Shown here: positions 25,337-33,871 of the stretch, in pieces
Numbering within the stretch: the stretch's first letter is position 1
How the letters are laid out: each line of letters opens with the position of its first letter
The notes under the pieces: generated by a model
Databases searched by the model: none
The model's input: only the letters and a program-made list of their open reading frames with translations
What the model was told of the DNA's origin: nothing
Assembly: GCF_000406165.1 (NCBI RefSeq)
Contig: NZ_CM001977.1
Span: 855,090 to 919,089, forward strand
Source: Dickeya zeae NCPPB 2538
GTDB taxonomy: Bacteria > Pseudomonadota > Gammaproteobacteria > Enterobacterales > Enterobacteriaceae
Length of the DNA: 64,000 bases
Direction of reading: 5' to 3'
Made by a program: the position numbers and the translations under genes

Positions 25337-26422
25337 TTAGCGGCGCACAGCCTGCGCAATCGCCTCACCCAGTGCTGCGGTATTACCGTTACCGCCGAGG
25401 TCTTTCGTTAACGGTGCGTTGCCCGGGCCTTGTTCCAGCACACGCTCAATGGCGCTGAGCACCGCAGCCCCGGCGTCGTCATGTCCCAGATGCTCCAGCA
25501 TCATCGCCCCGCACCAGATTTGGCCGATGGGGTTGGCGATACCTTTACCGGCGATATCCGGCGCTGAGCCATGTACTGGCTCAAACAGGCTGGGGAAGGT
25601 GCGTTCCGGGTTGATATTGGCCGAAGGCGCAATGCCGATGGTGCCGGTACAGGCAGGGCCAAGGTCGGACAATATATCGCCAAACAGATTACTGGCGACC
25701 ACTACGTCAAACCAATCCGGGTGTAGCACGAAGTTGGCGGTGAGGATATCAATGTGGTATTTGTCGACCTTCACCTCGGGATAGCGGGTGCCCATTTCGG
25801 CGACGCGGCTGTCCCAGTACGGCATGGTGATGGCGATACCGTTAGATTTGGTGGCGGAGGTCAGGTGCTTTTTCGGGCGCTTCATCGCCAGGTCATAGGC
25901 AAATTTGAGGATGCGATCGACACCAACGCGGGTCATCACCGTTTCCTGAATCACCACCTCACGCTCGGTTCCAGCGAACATGGTGCCACCGACGCTGGAA
26001 TACTCGCCTTCGGTATTTTCACGCACGATATAAAAGTCGATATCACCAGGCTCGCGACCAGCCAGCGGCGCTTTCACCCCCGGCATCAGGCGGCAGGGCC
26101 GCAGGTTGACGTACTGATCGAACTCACGGCGGAATAATAATAGCGACTGCCACAGCGATACATGGTCCGGTACCACATCCGGCCAGCCTACCGCACCAAA
26201 GTAGATGGCATCGAAGCCTTTGAGCAGCGTAAACCAGTTATCCGGCAGCATTTTGCCGTGCTGGAGGTAGTAATCAGCGCTGGCAAAATCAAACCATTCC
26301 CACTCTAGCCGGATATTAAACAGCTCGGCAGTACGGGTAAGAACGCGTACCCCTTCCGGCATCACTTCCTTGCCGATGCCGTCGCCGGGGATGACGGCAA
26401 TACGGTAATGCGGTTGAGACAT
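25337..26422 (-). CDS. dmlA: D-malate/tartrate dehydrogenase (decarboxylating)
   Basis: 361-residue NAD-dependent enzyme of the isocitrate/isopropylmalate dehydrogenase family that oxidatively decarboxylates D-malate to pyruvate and can also act on tartrate. Visible family blocks: AVIPGDGIGKEVMPEG, AIYFGAVGWPDVVPDH, RREFDQYVNLRP, VRENTEGEYSS, DIL-DLGPACTGTIGIAPSANINPER, EPVHGSAPDIAGKGIANP. These match E. coli DmlA closely; TtuC of Agrobacterium is the alternative name. Divergent from a DmlR-like LysR gene with about 120 bases between, the same pairing as dmlA-dmlR in E. coli. Confidence 0.9.
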   Translation of the reverse strand: MSQPHYRIAVIPGDGIGKEVMPEGVRVLTRTAELFNIRLEWEWFDFASADYYLQHGKMLPDNWFTLLKGFDAIYFGAVGWPDVVPDHVSLWQSLLLFRREFDQYVNLRPCRLMPGVKAPLAGREPGDIDFYIVRENTEGEYSSVGGTMFAGTEREVVIQETVMTRVGVDRILKFAYDLAMKRPKKHLTSATKSNGIAITMPYWDSRVAEMGTRYPEVKVDKYHIDILTANFVLHPDWFDVVVASNLFGDILSDLGPACTGTIGIAPSANINPERTFPSLFEPVHGSAPDIAGKGIANPIGQIWCGAMMLEHLGHDDAGAAVLSAIERVLEQGPGNAPLTKDLGGNGNTAALGEAIAQAVRR

Positions 26423-26541
26423 GGCAACTCCTGAATGTTTTTTTGAACGATTGCACTCGGATAACAGAAAGTGTATTTACTTTGCCTGACGTAAACAATT
26501 TCGCTTCCGGTAAAGACATTGTTGAATAAAAGAGAAGAATA

Positions 26542-27501
26542 ATGCGCTCAATCGACGATTTGCTGTTCTTTAGCCGTATTGCCGCGCTTGGCAGTTTGAC
26601 GGCAGTGGCCCGTGAAAGTGGGCTGTCGCTGCCTGCTGTCAGCAAACGCCTGACGCAACTGGAGCAGCGTCTGGGCGTGCAATTGATCAGACGTACCACC
26701 CGCCGGTTGGATTTGACGCCGGAAGGCCAGCTATACGCCGAAGGCGCTTTGCCGATTCTGCATGAAATCGAGGAGCTGGAAAGTCAGGTTCGTCGTAATC
26801 AGCTTACGCTGCGTGGGCGATTGACCGTGAATGCCTCGTTCGGTTTTGGGCGACGTCACATCGCGCCGCTGATTTCCGAATTTGCCCGCTTGCACCCGGA
26901 ACTGGAAGTGCAGTTGCAGCTCACCAGCCAACCGCTCAATATGCTGGATGCCGGTGTCGACATTGATATTCGCTTCGGGGCGCCGCCAGACTCCCGACTG
27001 GTCGCACATCGGTTGATGGCAAATCCACGGGTACTGTGTGCTTCACCCGCGTATCTGGCGCGTTGTGGTACACCGAAAACCGTGGCAGACCTTGCTGAGC
27101 ACAATTGTCTGGTGCTGCGTCAGTACGAGAGCGATTACGGCTTATGGCGTTTTTATCGTGATGGACACGAGTTTACCCATCGGGCTTTCGGCAATCTTTC
27201 TGCCAACGATGGTGAGGTGATCATGCGCTACGCCCTGGACGGACACGGCATTATTTTGCGTTCGTTGTGGGACGTGCGCTCCTGGCTTGGTAACGGGAGG
27301 CTGGTGGCGTTATTACCGGATTACATCATGCCGGAAGCGGATATCTACGCGGTTTATCAGCAGCGGCGGCATGTACCGGCACGCATTTCAGCGTTTATCG
27401 CCTGGCTGAAACAGTATTTACCACAACGGGAAGAAGGCGGGCAGCGCCTCCCCGAAGGTGGAGAGGCGCACGGTATTACTGACGAACCAGACGACCGGTA
27501 G
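26542..27501 (+). CDS. LysR-family regulator, DmlR-like
   Basis: 319 residues; helix-turn-helix LTAVARESGLSLPAVSKRL at about residues 16-34, then RRTTRRLDLTPEG and an effector domain. Divergent from the D-malate/tartrate dehydrogenase, as DmlR is in E. coli, so it probably activates that gene in the presence of substrate. The last 20 or so residues form a low-complexity tail that reads through a hairpin (about 27445-27470) and overlaps the 3-prime end of queF by 26 bases on the other strand. Confidence 0.82.
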   Translation: MRSIDDLLFFSRIAALGSLTAVARESGLSLPAVSKRLTQLEQRLGVQLIRRTTRRLDLTPEGQLYAEGALPILHEIEELESQVRRNQLTLRGRLTVNASFGFGRRHIAPLISEFARLHPELEVQLQLTSQPLNMLDAGVDIDIRFGAPPDSRLVAHRLMANPRVLCASPAYLARCGTPKTVADLAEHNCLVLRQYESDYGLWRFYRDGHEFTHRAFGNLSANDGEVIMRYALDGHGIILRSLWDVRSWLGNGRLVALLPDYIMPEADIYAVYQQRRHVPARISAFIAWLKQYLPQREEGGQRLPEGGEAHGITDEPDDR

Positions 27502-28318
27502 TGGCTTCAGTTTCAAAGTCGCTACGGAACGGGTTGATGTCCAGGCCGCCACGACGGGTATAACGGGCGAACACGGTCAGTTTTTCCGGTTGGCAGTAAC
27601 GTTTGAGGTCATTAAAAATGCGCTCGACACACTGTTCGTGGAATTCATTGTGCTGGCGGAACGAAATCAGATAACGCAGCAGTGCTTCCCGGTCGATTTG
27701 TCGGCCTTCGTATTTGATGACGACGCTGCCCCAGTCCGGCTGATACGTGACCAGACAGTTAGATTTCAGCAGATTGGAGCACAGGGTTTCGGTGACGTGC
27801 GGCGCGTTGTCACGTACAGCGTGCTGCAAATAATCAGGATTAAAGCCGTAATCGTTCACTTCAATGTCCAGCTCGTCGATGTTGATGCCGGGCAGGGTAT
27901 CGATCTGTGATGAATAACCGGTCAACCCCGGGTACAGCGTGACCTTAACATCGCCATTGGCGGCAGCGGACAGGTCTTTGATCAGGGTGGCGTGTACTTC
28001 GCCGATATCCTGAAAACGAGTCTGGTTAAAGCTGTTGAGGTACAGTTTGAACGATTTGGATTCGATCAGGTTTTCCGAACTGGCTGGGATAATGAATTCA
28101 GCGATACCCACCAGTGGTTTTCCCTTGCGATTGAGCCACGACAGCTCAAAGGCTGTCCACAGATCGTAGCCGTCAAACGGCAGGGATGAACCGGTCAGGC
28201 CTACCAGATCACGGCCACGGGCGCGCGGCAGCGCTTCGAGCAGTGTCGGGTCGTATTTGTCCGGGTAGCTGGAGCGCACCCCCAAATGGGTAATGCTATC
28301 GTTTTCTGTAATATGCAT
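27476..28318 (-). CDS. queF: NADPH-dependent preQ0 reductase QueF (long form)
   Basis: 280 residues. Reduces 7-cyano-7-deazaguanine (preQ0) to preQ1 in queuosine synthesis. Two-domain (YqcD-type) QueF: the QueF motif ESKSFKLYLNSFNQTRF (about 82-98) and catalytic cysteine in LLKSNCLVTYQPDWGS (near 188), then HNEFHEQCVERIFNDL. All key residues are kept, but the N-terminal third and the region between differ clearly from E. coli QueF. Its companions are also unlike E. coli: it ends an operon of XRE regulator and queuosine-precursor transporter, with 5 bases to the transporter stop. Confidence 0.93.
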   Translation of the reverse strand: MHITENDSITHLGVRSSYPDKYDPTLLEALPRARGRDLVGLTGSSLPFDGYDLWTAFELSWLNRKGKPLVGIAEFIIPASSENLIESKSFKLYLNSFNQTRFQDIGEVHATLIKDLSAAANGDVKVTLYPGLTGYSSQIDTLPGINIDELDIEVNDYGFNPDYLQHAVRDNAPHVTETLCSNLLKSNCLVTYQPDWGSVVIKYEGRQIDREALLRYLISFRQHNEFHEQCVERIFNDLKRYCQPEKLTVFARYTRRGGLDINPFRSDFETEATTGRLVRQ

Positions 28319-28323
28319 ATCGC

Positions 28324-29194
28324 TCAGTTCCTTGCTGGTACGGCATGAATGTATTTTCTGAACAGCCTGCGGGTACCGTAAATCGGGCCGACGCCCAACA
28401 CCGCATAGACTACTTTAACCAGAAATTGCGACAGAATCATCGTGCGGATCACGTCAAAACTCAGCACATTATAAAACGCGATGGTGCAGAAAATCACACT
28501 GTCGACGGCGGAGGCGGTAACGGTACTGGTGATCACGCGGACAAACAGATAACGCGACTTGGTCATTATCTTGATTTTGTGCAGCACCCAGGCGTTGATG
28601 TTTTCGGAAATCAGGTAAGCCAGTGATGAGGCCAGCAACACTGACATGATGCTTTCGGTAATACCATTGTACGTTTTTCCTAATTCCCATTCGGGTAAGC
28701 TGGGAATGAGGGTGGTGCACCACAGGCTGATGGCGAAGAATACGTTGGAGAAAAACGCGACATAAATGGTGCGCCGTGCGAGACGTAACCCATAGAACTC
28801 ATTGAGAATATCTACCAGTATGAAGGTGAACGGGTAGATAAATATTGCGGTTGGAACCACCATGTTCAGCGAAGGAATAAAAATGGGTTTGGAACCGGCA
28901 ACATTGGAAAAAAATGTAGATAACGCTCAACATGACCGTGATCAGAAGATAGGCATACCAGGAGCGTTCATTTCTGTCGCTGAGATCGTAGGCGGTAGTA
29001 ATGTCTTTGCCGGCATAGAGTTTTTTGTACAATGCATTGAGTTCGTGTCGGCTCAGGTCATCGGAAATTTCGCTGTCGACCAGTTCCTTGAGATCCATAT
29101 GGATCATCTTACCGGTCGACAGTACCATGATATTGGCGGATAACTCACCACTGTGGTTGAACCCCAGCAGCTTGAATTTCTTGTTTGCATCCAT
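28324..29194 (-). pseudogene. VUT/YhhQ-family queuosine precursor transporter, interrupted by a one-base frameshift
   Basis: Two reading frames together encode one YhhQ/VUT-type membrane protein of about 289 residues. Frame 1 (29194 to about 28895) gives a soluble N-terminal extension (MDANKKFKLLGFNHSGELSA...) and the first transmembrane segment. It then goes off frame at a run of seven T (A on the plus strand, about 28908-28914). One base less would give the family-like join YIFSNVAGSKPIFIPSLNMV. Frame 2 then continues through PTAIFIYPFTFILVDILNEFYG to the end with the remaining helices. Could be a sequencing error, a real null allele or slippage. The ATG directly follows the XRE stop (TAAATG), so translation is coupled. 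Confidence 0.75.
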
Positions 29195-29809
29195 TTATAT
29201 CCTTTCCTCTATGATATATCCCAGCAGGATGGTGTCCTCCGGGCGTCTTTTATCTGCCACAGTTGCCGGGTCGGGGATGTCGACGAAAAATCCCACATCA
29301 GGAGCGTGGTAGAGTATCGGCGTATTTGGCATCAGCGCGGGCGGTCGGCGCAGAAGCAACAAAGCGCCGGGGTGGAACGCATCGCCAATCGGTGACTCCA
29401 CCTGTACCGCCACCATGTTGGCTTCTTCTCCGAAGAACCAGGTCAAGGGATACTGGACCGCTAACTGACCAATCTTGTTTTGTCGAACCGATAGCAGTTG
29501 TGACTGCGGGATGACAGGGATCGCCGCTGGGTTTTTGTTACCGTCAAATGAAACGGTATTGTTCAGCTGTTCCACCTTTTCCAGATCGTAATCTTCGATT
29601 TCTTCACAGGACACGCCGAAGAAATCGGAAATGCGATTGATGGTGGATTGCTGAACCTTGTTGACCCTACCTTCAAGAATTTTGTAGATAGTGGTACGCG
29701 TTACCCCGGTGCGATTAGAAAACGAGGCCTTGGTTTCACCTCGGGTACGCATCAGATATTCAATATTTTTAATGATATTAGTTTTGCGCTGAGCATTCGT
29801 TGTTTTCAT
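29195..29809 (-). CDS. XRE-family regulator heading the queuosine precursor operon
   Basis: 204 residues. The helix-turn-helix (about 20-75) includes KASFSNRTGVTRTTIYKIL; the C-terminal half (about 105-204) looks like a LexA/CI S24-type beta domain (VAVQVESPIGDAFHPGALLLLRR). I chose the second ATG (29809, MKTTNAQRKTN) because AAGGG lies 6 bases before it but abuts the first ATG. Immediate coupling to the transporter and queF suggests that it controls queuosine precursor uptake. A perfect palindrome TAACGCGTTA lies about 45 bases upstream and could be its operator. Precise ligand unknown. Confidence 0.78.
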   Translation of the reverse strand: MKTTNAQRKTNIIKNIEYLMRTRGETKASFSNRTGVTRTTIYKILEGRVNKVQQSTINRISDFFGVSCEEIEDYDLEKVEQLNNTVSFDGNKNPAAIPVIPQSQLLSVRQNKIGQLAVQYPLTWFFGEEANMVAVQVESPIGDAFHPGALLLLRRPPALMPNTPILYHAPDVGFFVDIPDPATVADKRRPEDTILLGYIIEERI

Positions 29810-29815
29810 GGTCAT

Positions 29816-30035
29816 CCCTTCTCAGGTCAGTTCTCAGACAGGTTCATCTTACGATAACGCGTTAGTTTCACCTATCCCTGTCAGGCAGAAAAATATCAGT
29901 TAGTCAGGACTGTCACGCCTGATGCAGACTGAAGAAAACGCATGAAAGAGCATGGATTTATTCAATAGATTGGTGGTTGTTGTAATGCGGCCATTAAAAA
30001 TAGACATTAAAGATCATAAAGTGTCTATTAATGTG
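29816..30035. other. Upstream region of the XRE-queF operon
   Basis: No gene seen. Contains the palindrome TAACGCGTTA near 29854-29863 close to the XRE start. I did not recognise a preQ1 riboswitch on the minus strand. Confidence 0.4.
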
Positions 30036-30063
30036 TTGACTTGTCTGTTTTTATTGCTATAAC
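30036..30063 (+). promoter_or_regulatory. Sigma-70 promoter of a candidate small RNA
   Basis: TTGACT (30036-30041), 16-base spacer, TATAAC (30058-30063). Close to consensus, with no protein gene downstream on this strand before the terminator. Confidence 0.6.
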
Positions 30064-30069
30064 GTTTAG

Positions 30070-30280
30070 ATAAATTAATTAATCTGTGTCATGCAGATAA
30101 CCAAATATAAGAATTACATATAGCTGATATGCTAATTGATTGTTGATGGCGTCTCTGACGCAAACAGTCATGCATCCGACACCAGGGAACCGAGACGGAT
30201 GCTTTACCACGGTGGAGTGACAGGAGATATATCGTTTCTCGCCTTTCAGAACGCTGCACAACTGTGCAGCGTTTTTGTTT
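30070..30280 (+). ncRNA. Candidate small RNA of about 210 nt
   Basis: A near-consensus promoter (30036-30063) and an intrinsic terminator (30250-30280) bracket a stretch with internal hairpins: GCGTC-TCT-GACGC near 30147-30159 and GCATCCG ... CGGATGC near 30172-30202. The next gene downstream (ygfF-like) is on the opposite strand, so the transcript stands alone. No convincing protein is encoded. I could not match it to a known small RNA family (GcvB, RprA, SgrS and Spot 42 were considered and do not fit). Confidence 0.45.
30250..30280 (+). terminator. Intrinsic terminator of the candidate small RNA
   Basis: Ten-base perfect arms (AACGCTGCAC / GTGCAGCGTT) with AACT loop followed by TTTGTTTT on the plus strand; no matching T-run on the other strand. 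Confidence 0.85.
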
Positions 30281-30305
30281 TGTCAGGCCTGCCTGCTGAG
30301 TCTAT

Positions 30306-31052
30306 TTATTTACCACCTGCCAGATCGATAAAACTTCCGGTGACGTAGCTGGCTTCATCCGACAGTAACCAGGCAATCGCGCTCGCCACTTCTTCCGGCT
30401 GGCCGCCTCGTTGCATCGGAATCGCCTGGCGGATACGATCGACCCGTCCTGGTTCGCCGCCGTCCGCGTGAATGTCGGTATAAATAAATCCAGGGCGTAC
30501 GGCGTTGACCCGAATGCCTTCTGCCGCGACCTCCAGCGACAGGCCTTTGGTCATAGAATCGATAGCGCCTTTGGAAGCAGCATAGTCTACATACTCATAC
30601 GGCGACCCCAGACGAGAAGCGGCGGATGACACGTTAACAATCGCGCCGCCCTGACCACCGTGGCGATGAGCCATGCGTTTAACCGCTTCGCGCGCGCACA
30701 AAAAACACCCGGTAATATTCGCTGCAAACATCGTGTTGAGGCGTGCTGCATCCAGCTCTTCGATCCGTGCCTGAGGGCGCAGGATACCGGCGTTATTGAC
30801 CAGTCCTGAGAGTGGCCCCAGTTCGCTATCAATCCTGGCAAATAGCGATACTATCTGCTGTTCGTCGGCGACATCCGCCTGAAGTGCGATGGCCTTGCCA
30901 CCCAGAGCGGTAATGTCTTCAACCACATCTTGCGCTTGTTGCTGTTGATGCAGATAACTGATGGCTATCCAGTGCCCTTGTCGTGCCAGATGTAATGCTG
31001 TTGCCCGGCCGATACCCCGTGAGCCGCCAGTGATAAGGGTTATTTTCTGCAT
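30306..31052 (-). CDS. ygfF: Short-chain dehydrogenase, YgfF-like
   Basis: 248-residue classical SDR. NAD(P)-binding TGGSRGIGRATALHLARQG at the N-terminus, NNAG motif, catalytic serine (NVSSAASRLGSP) and YxxxK (YVDYAASKGAID). Near-identical blocks to E. coli YgfF, including the C-terminal WLLSDEASYVTGSFIDLAGGK (residues 228-248). Predicted cytoplasmic oxidoreductase; natural substrate unknown (relatives are annotated as glucose dehydrogenases or acetoacetyl-CoA-like reductases). Convergent with the candidate small RNA. Confidence 0.85.
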   Translation of the reverse strand: MQKITLITGGSRGIGRATALHLARQGHWIAISYLHQQQQAQDVVEDITALGGKAIALQADVADEQQIVSLFARIDSELGPLSGLVNNAGILRPQARIEELDAARLNTMFAANITGCFLCAREAVKRMAHRHGGQGGAIVNVSSAASRLGSPYEYVDYAASKGAIDSMTKGLSLEVAAEGIRVNAVRPGFIYTDIHADGGEPGRVDRIRQAIPMQRGGQPEEVASAIAWLLSDEASYVTGSFIDLAGGK

Positions 31053-31186
31053 AGGCTGGTACTCTGGTATTTACTGGAAAACCGACAGAATAAGCGGTGG
31101 CTCAAACGACGTCCACTTTATGCCCGACTGGCATCCATTCGGAACAGGCATCAGGCATAAAGTGAGGGATGTCTGTGGCAACCGTG

Positions 31187-32926
31187 TCAGGGTTGCGTGC
31201 GTGGTAGCGTTTTCGTCAGCGTGATGGCATCGTACATCACCATCCCGCCCTGCAGCTCCAGCGTAATCCGGTTGCTACCTGGTTGCAGTATGCCGGCTGG
31301 CAATGGGATATGCGCTTCATGGTAACGGCCACTTTGCATGGCTCCCCGATAAATCGCCTTGTCGTTGTCGTACTTCAGCGTTGTAAGCAACTGATCGTTT
31401 AGCTTCACCACCAACTGTGGCGAGCTGGCAGGTGTCGTCATACCGCTGTTGCTGGCGGCAGCGAGAGCAATATTCAGGGTGTAGGGCTGTTCAGGCGTGC
31501 GGGTAGTAAACTGGACATGCCAGCTACCCGGTTGAGTCTGGGCGTAGTACCAGTCCTTGCGTTCGCGGCTTTTACCAATTTCGAAAGTCAGGTTGGCCGG
31601 GACTTCGGTTTGCCAGTGATATTGACGTAGCTTATCGCCGAAACGGAACTCGTCGGCCCGTCGGTCAGCCTGGCCAATGGCCCATACCAGCGGGGCGGGG
31701 CGTTGGGCCTCAATCTGGCCGAGCCGGGTTTTTTTACCGTCGACCTGGATGGTTTTCTGCGCCAACAGACCGATTTGTGTGCCGCCGTCAGCGTAAGCCG
31801 ACAACCGGTACTCACCCGGCGGTACGTTGTCCAAGCTAAAGCGGCCATCCCGATGGGTTCGCGTGGTGTACAGGTAACCGGTGGTCTGGACGTCGAAATC
31901 TTCTTTACTGTTGTTCAGTACCACCATAGCGTGCGGCGCATCGGTGTGCAGGCGGCCGCTGACTGTAGCGCGTACGCGAGGATAGCGCGAATCATCCAGC
32001 CAGCGGTAAGGCCAACTGGCGCGCTCATGTTCAGCCCGGCGGCTCACATCCGCTACCAGTTCCCGGTCGTTGCCCTGATTGATGTACAGCAGCCACGGGC
32101 CATAGAGTTTTTCAAAGCCCGGCTGCGCCACCATATCCGGCGTGCCGAAGTGCGAGCCGGTCAGGTAGTTCAGGAGAATCGCATCCTGATGCACCAGCAG
32201 TTCCTGTTTTAAGGCATCGCCCGAGAAGTATTCACCGCTGGCGGGCACCATCCATGCGCCGTAACCGTTACCCATCACCCCCCAGTAGCGGCTTTCGCGC
32301 TGATAACCGGCAAAGTCGTATTTGGAGTAGATGTTGCCGTCAGGCAACTGCCAGGTTTCATCCTGCACTTTGGGTAACTGCTCCAGTTCGTCGTACAACA
32401 ACGGCGTGCCGCGCCTGATGCTATTGAACAAGGTATCCAGCCGGGTGGCGTCAAAGCGATAAACGTTGCGCAGTTCGCTGACTGTAACTGGCGCAGCGCC
32501 AGTGTTGGCGACGACCACGTAGCTGTAAAGTCCGCTGACGTCGCTAGTCATGATCAGGTGATATTCCAGCCGCAGCTTGCCGTTCTGGTCATCGATATAG
32601 GCCAGATGCACCATGTCCGGCGTCTGTTTGATGACGTTTAACCGCTCCGGTACGAATTCGTTGACGCCGCCGGAGTAGTAATCGAGATAAAAGCTGCGAT
32701 TTTTATCCGGGTCGCGCGCCGCGCCGGAGAGGTGGGAAATTAGGTTGGTACCGCCTTTCCATACTTCTTTTGCGCTGCCGTCTGCGCCAAAGCGAACTTT
32801 CAGCAACCCGTTATCCAACGTGCTGTTCATGCCGTCCAGCGTTAGCTGTACGGCGCCTGTCGCCGTCAGTGGCAGTACAAATGCCAACGTCAACAACGAG
32901 GTACGCCATGTCTGTAGAGGTTTCAT
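31187..32926 (-). CDS. rhiE: Rhamnogalacturonan lyase RhiE (polysaccharide lyase family 4)
   Basis: 579 residues from MKPLQTWRTSL with a Sec signal peptide ending about TATGA; a longer in-frame upstream stretch was rejected because MKPL gives a clean signal. The mature protein has the three-domain PL4 layout: N-terminal catalytic beta-sandwich (to about residue 320), fibronectin-III-like domain (GRLHTDAPHAMVVLNN ... GRFSLDNVPPGEYRLSAY, about 335-420), and C-terminal jelly-roll carbohydrate-binding domain ending GGMVMYDAITLTKTLP. It cleaves the rhamnogalacturonan I backbone of pectin by beta-elimination; in Dickeya dadantii RhiE is secreted by the Out type II system. I saw no clear KdgR box upstream. 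Confidence 0.88.
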   Translation of the reverse strand: MKPLQTWRTSLLTLAFVLPLTATGAVQLTLDGMNSTLDNGLLKVRFGADGSAKEVWKGGTNLISHLSGAARDPDKNRSFYLDYYSGGVNEFVPERLNVIKQTPDMVHLAYIDDQNGKLRLEYHLIMTSDVSGLYSYVVVANTGAAPVTVSELRNVYRFDATRLDTLFNSIRRGTPLLYDELEQLPKVQDETWQLPDGNIYSKYDFAGYQRESRYWGVMGNGYGAWMVPASGEYFSGDALKQELLVHQDAILLNYLTGSHFGTPDMVAQPGFEKLYGPWLLYINQGNDRELVADVSRRAEHERASWPYRWLDDSRYPRVRATVSGRLHTDAPHAMVVLNNSKEDFDVQTTGYLYTTRTHRDGRFSLDNVPPGEYRLSAYADGGTQIGLLAQKTIQVDGKKTRLGQIEAQRPAPLVWAIGQADRRADEFRFGDKLRQYHWQTEVPANLTFEIGKSRERKDWYYAQTQPGSWHVQFTTRTPEQPYTLNIALAAASNSGMTTPASSPQLVVKLNDQLLTTLKYDNDKAIYRGAMQSGRYHEAHIPLPAGILQPGSNRITLELQGGMVMYDAITLTKTLPRTQP

Positions 32927-32929
32927 CAT

Positions 32930-33271
32930 GATGCATCGTCCATTTATCTTGTGATGAGAGGTGCGTTGTAGGGAAAGCGATACCGAAACCCACAGACTGG
33001 CACAGTGGCGGACGATACTCCTTTGCCGGATAGCCATGTGTGACGCAACAGTGGCAACCGTGTGAAGATTGGAACGATCAGGATCATAGTTGTTGATTAT
33101 GCTACGACGTGCGCTGGTGTCAGCTATTGGCGATATAATGCAGTGAAATGGGGTGAAATGGGGTGAAAATTTTATAAAATCAATGCGTTATATTGTGGAG
33201 TAATTTAATACCACTCTGGTACGGTTTTTCGCTATCATGCCCTTCTCTCAAACCTGTACCTGATAGGCGCT
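32930..33271. other. Shared upstream region of rhiE and yqhA
   Basis: No gene seen. Contains a tandem repeat at 33143-33172: GTGAAATGGG, GTGAAATGGG, GTGAAAATTT (10-base units, the third degenerate). It lies between two divergent promoters and may be a protein-binding stretch. No consensus KdgR or CRP site was recognised. Confidence 0.45.
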
Positions 33272-33796
33272 ATGGAACGTTTTCTTGAAAATACGATGTA
33301 CGCTGCACGGTGGCTGCTGGCTCCGGTTTATCTGGGGTTGTCGCTGGGATTACTGGCGCTGGCCATCAAGTTCTTTGAAGAGATCTGGCTGGTTCTGCCG
33401 AACATTTTCTCGATTGCGGAATCCGATTTGATTCTGACGCTGTTATCGTTGGTGGACATGACGCTGGTAGGTGGGCTGCTGGTGATGGTGATGTTTTCCG
33501 GCTATGAAAACTTTGTGTCGGCGCTGGATATCGACGAGCACAAAGAAAAACTAAACTGGCTGGGGAAAATGGACTCCAGCTCGCTGAAAAACAAAGTGGC
33601 GGCATCAATTGTGGCGATTTCATCTATTCACCTGCTGCGGGTGTTTATGGATGCCAAAAACGTGCCGGACAACAAGCTGATGTGGTATGTGATTATTCAC
33701 CTGACCTTTGTGTTGTCTGCTTTTGTGATGGGGTATCTGGACTGGTTGTCACGCCATGCTCATCACGGTGCTGAAAAAGCGCACGATAAGCATTGA
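33272..33796 (+). CDS. yqhA: UPF0114 inner-membrane protein YqhA
   Basis: 174 residues with about four transmembrane helices (approx. 12-32, 55-78, 110-128, 137-155). Matches enterobacterial YqhA (MERFLENTMYAARWLLAPVYLGL..., LTLLSLVDMTLVGGLLVMVMFSGYENFVS) over its full length. Function is unknown; the family is widespread and conserved. Single-gene transcript with terminator downstream. Confidence 0.9.
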   Translation: MERFLENTMYAARWLLAPVYLGLSLGLLALAIKFFEEIWLVLPNIFSIAESDLILTLLSLVDMTLVGGLLVMVMFSGYENFVSALDIDEHKEKLNWLGKMDSSSLKNKVAASIVAISSIHLLRVFMDAKNVPDNKLMWYVIIHLTFVLSAFVMGYLDWLSRHAHHGAEKAHDKH

Positions 33797-33820
33797 GCGC
33801 CAGAATTTATAGAGAGGAAG

Positions 33821-33848
33821 CGCCCCCGATAACCGGGGGCGTTTTTTT
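33821..33848 (+). terminator. yqhA terminator
   Basis: Seven-base G/C arms (CGCCCCC / GGGGGCG) with a short loop, followed by TTTTTTT. Confidence 0.85.
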
Positions 33849-33871
33849 ATCGCCCGCACATGAAATGGCAC

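Noticed and set aside
29816..30305. preQ1 riboswitch upstream of the XRE-transporter-queF operon
   Set aside because: I looked for the small preQ1 aptamer on the minus strand and saw no matching hairpin plus A-rich tail; the only structured RNA is on the plus strand.
30136..30348. 70-codon frame across the candidate small RNA
   Set aside because: It runs through the intrinsic terminator and into the opposite-strand ygfF-like gene; no similarity to known proteins.
32930..33245. KdgR box upstream of rhiE
   Set aside because: I searched for the GAAA...TTTC palindrome; only the 10-base GTGAAATGGG repeats were seen, which do not fit the consensus.
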